Below the pieces are notes generated by a model. That model saw nothing but the letters and a program-made list of their open reading frames with translations. It did no database searches and was not told the origin of the DNA. From Streptococcus sanguinis (GTDB taxonomy: Bacteria > Bacillota > Bacilli > Lactobacillales > Streptococcaceae): 64,000 nucleotides of DNA. The stretch spans positions 1,860,001 to 1,924,000 of the forward strand of contig NZ_LS483364.1 in the NCBI RefSeq assembly GCF_900475275.1, given 5' to 3'. Position numbers and translations under genes: made by a program. This document shows, piece after piece, positions 63,645 to 64,000 of the stretch; positions within the stretch are counted from its first letter, which is position 1, and the number at the start of each line of letters is the position of its first letter.

Positions 63645-64000
63645 TTACAGCTCCTGCCCCAGATGAGAGCTAGCCTTGCGAAAATTCAAAGGCGACTGGC
63701 CACGCGCCTTCTTGAAGGCTTTTGAAAAGCTCTGTATTCCGGCAAAACCTGTCTTACTGGCAATCTCTTCCACCGAAAGCTGACTGCTCGTCAGTAGATC
63801 AGCGGCCATATTGAGTCGCAAGTCATTGCTGTACTCCTTAATCCCCTTGCCTACTTCATCCTTGAAAAGCCGAGATAGGTAGGAAGGGTGCAGAGCCAAT
63901 TTCTGCGCCAACGCCTGCACAGATAAATTTTCTGGCAGATGACTGCTCAGCAGTTCCAAAACCTGCTGGACATAAGGATTGACCCGACGGCTTTCCGTGA
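63645..64000 (-). CDS. AraC-family regulator, MsmR-like (5' end outside window)
   Basis: C-terminal part of an AraC/XylS activator; the frame is open to the right edge (118 codons seen including the stop). Two helix-turn-helix units are visible: SVQALAQKLALHPSYLSRLF and SVEEIASKTGFAGIQSFSKAF, then the conserved end KKARGQSPLNFRK. Its place just before aga and on the same strand fits MsmR, the activator of raffinose/melibiose use in S. mutans; the sensor half lies outside. Confidence 0.85.
   Translation of the reverse strand, partial: TESRRVNPYVQQVLELLSSHLPENLSVQALAQKLALHPSYLSRLFKDEVGKGIKEYSNDLRLNMAADLLTSSQLSVEEIASKTGFAGIQSFSKAFKKARGQSPLNFRKASSHLGQEL

Noticed and set aside
1..64000. CRISPR arrays, insertion sequences, tRNA or rRNA genes, phage genes
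   Set aside because: No regularly spaced repeats, transposase or integrase motifs, tRNA cloverleaf or rRNA sequence was seen in the window.

Overview
The window reads as a chromosomal segment of a low-GC Gram-positive oral streptococcus, most likely Streptococcus sanguinis or a close relative. The evidence is the streptococcal housekeeping genes (rpsF-ssb-rpsR, efp-asp23-nusB, uvrA), a sortase-anchored pullulanase with a YSIRK-type signal, scr sucrose genes, an rcrRPQ-like operon, and above all a full anaerobic cobalamin cluster next to streptococcal genes, which I know from S. sanguinis. The species is an inference from gene content; no marker gene was compared.

Region 1 (1-14303, minus strand) is one long operon for the early-cobalt corrin pathway: cbiA-cbiB-cbiC-cbiC'-cbiD-cbiE-cbiT-cbiF-cbiG-cbiH-cbiJ-cobA/hemD-cbiK-cbiL-cbiM-cbiN-cbiQ, running off the left edge. 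Genes overlap or abut, and the order matches the Salmonella cbi operon except for a cobA-hemD fusion between cbiJ and cbiK and a second cbiC. The operon takes uroporphyrinogen III to cobyrinic acid a,c-diamide, includes the aminopropanol-attachment enzyme CbiB, and imports cobalt (CbiMNQ). It starts from a good promoter overlapped by a palindrome, followed by a structured leader with a terminator-like hairpin. No B12 box was found. The two adjacent cbiC genes look complementary: one keeps the catalytic His, the other replaces it with Phe but keeps the usual substrate-site motifs.

Region 2 (14391-28640) holds an rcrRPQ-like MarR/heterodimeric ABC exporter operon with three copies of its operator, a deviant peptide deformylase, the sucrose genes scrK, scrA / scrB, scrR around a shared control region, and the cell-wall pullulanase with a perfect catabolite-response element.

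Region 3 (28650-40416) is mostly core: pepP, efp, asp23, nusB; uvrA; a CorA-type transporter; a DUF1129 membrane protein; a TetR-controlled ABC exporter with a small DUF1648 partner; and rpsF-ssb-rpsR.

Region 4 (40435-55279) is a histidine-utilisation locus: hutI diverges from hutU-ftcD-fchA-fhs-hutD-permease-hutH, then hutG from its own promoter. Formiminoglutamate has two exits: FtcD/FchA/Fhs (one-carbon units to folate, formate and possibly ATP) and HutG (formamide release). A 1018-residue SARP/STAND regulator is convergent with hutG.

Region 5 (55381-64000) carries a PrsW-family intramembrane protease, a three-gene cell-surface cassette (GT2-GtrA fusion, secreted phosphodiester glycosidase, small membrane protein), two tandem histidine-phosphatase genes with a HAD phosphatase, and alpha-galactosidase with the 3' part of an AraC regulator (msmR-like) cut by the right edge.
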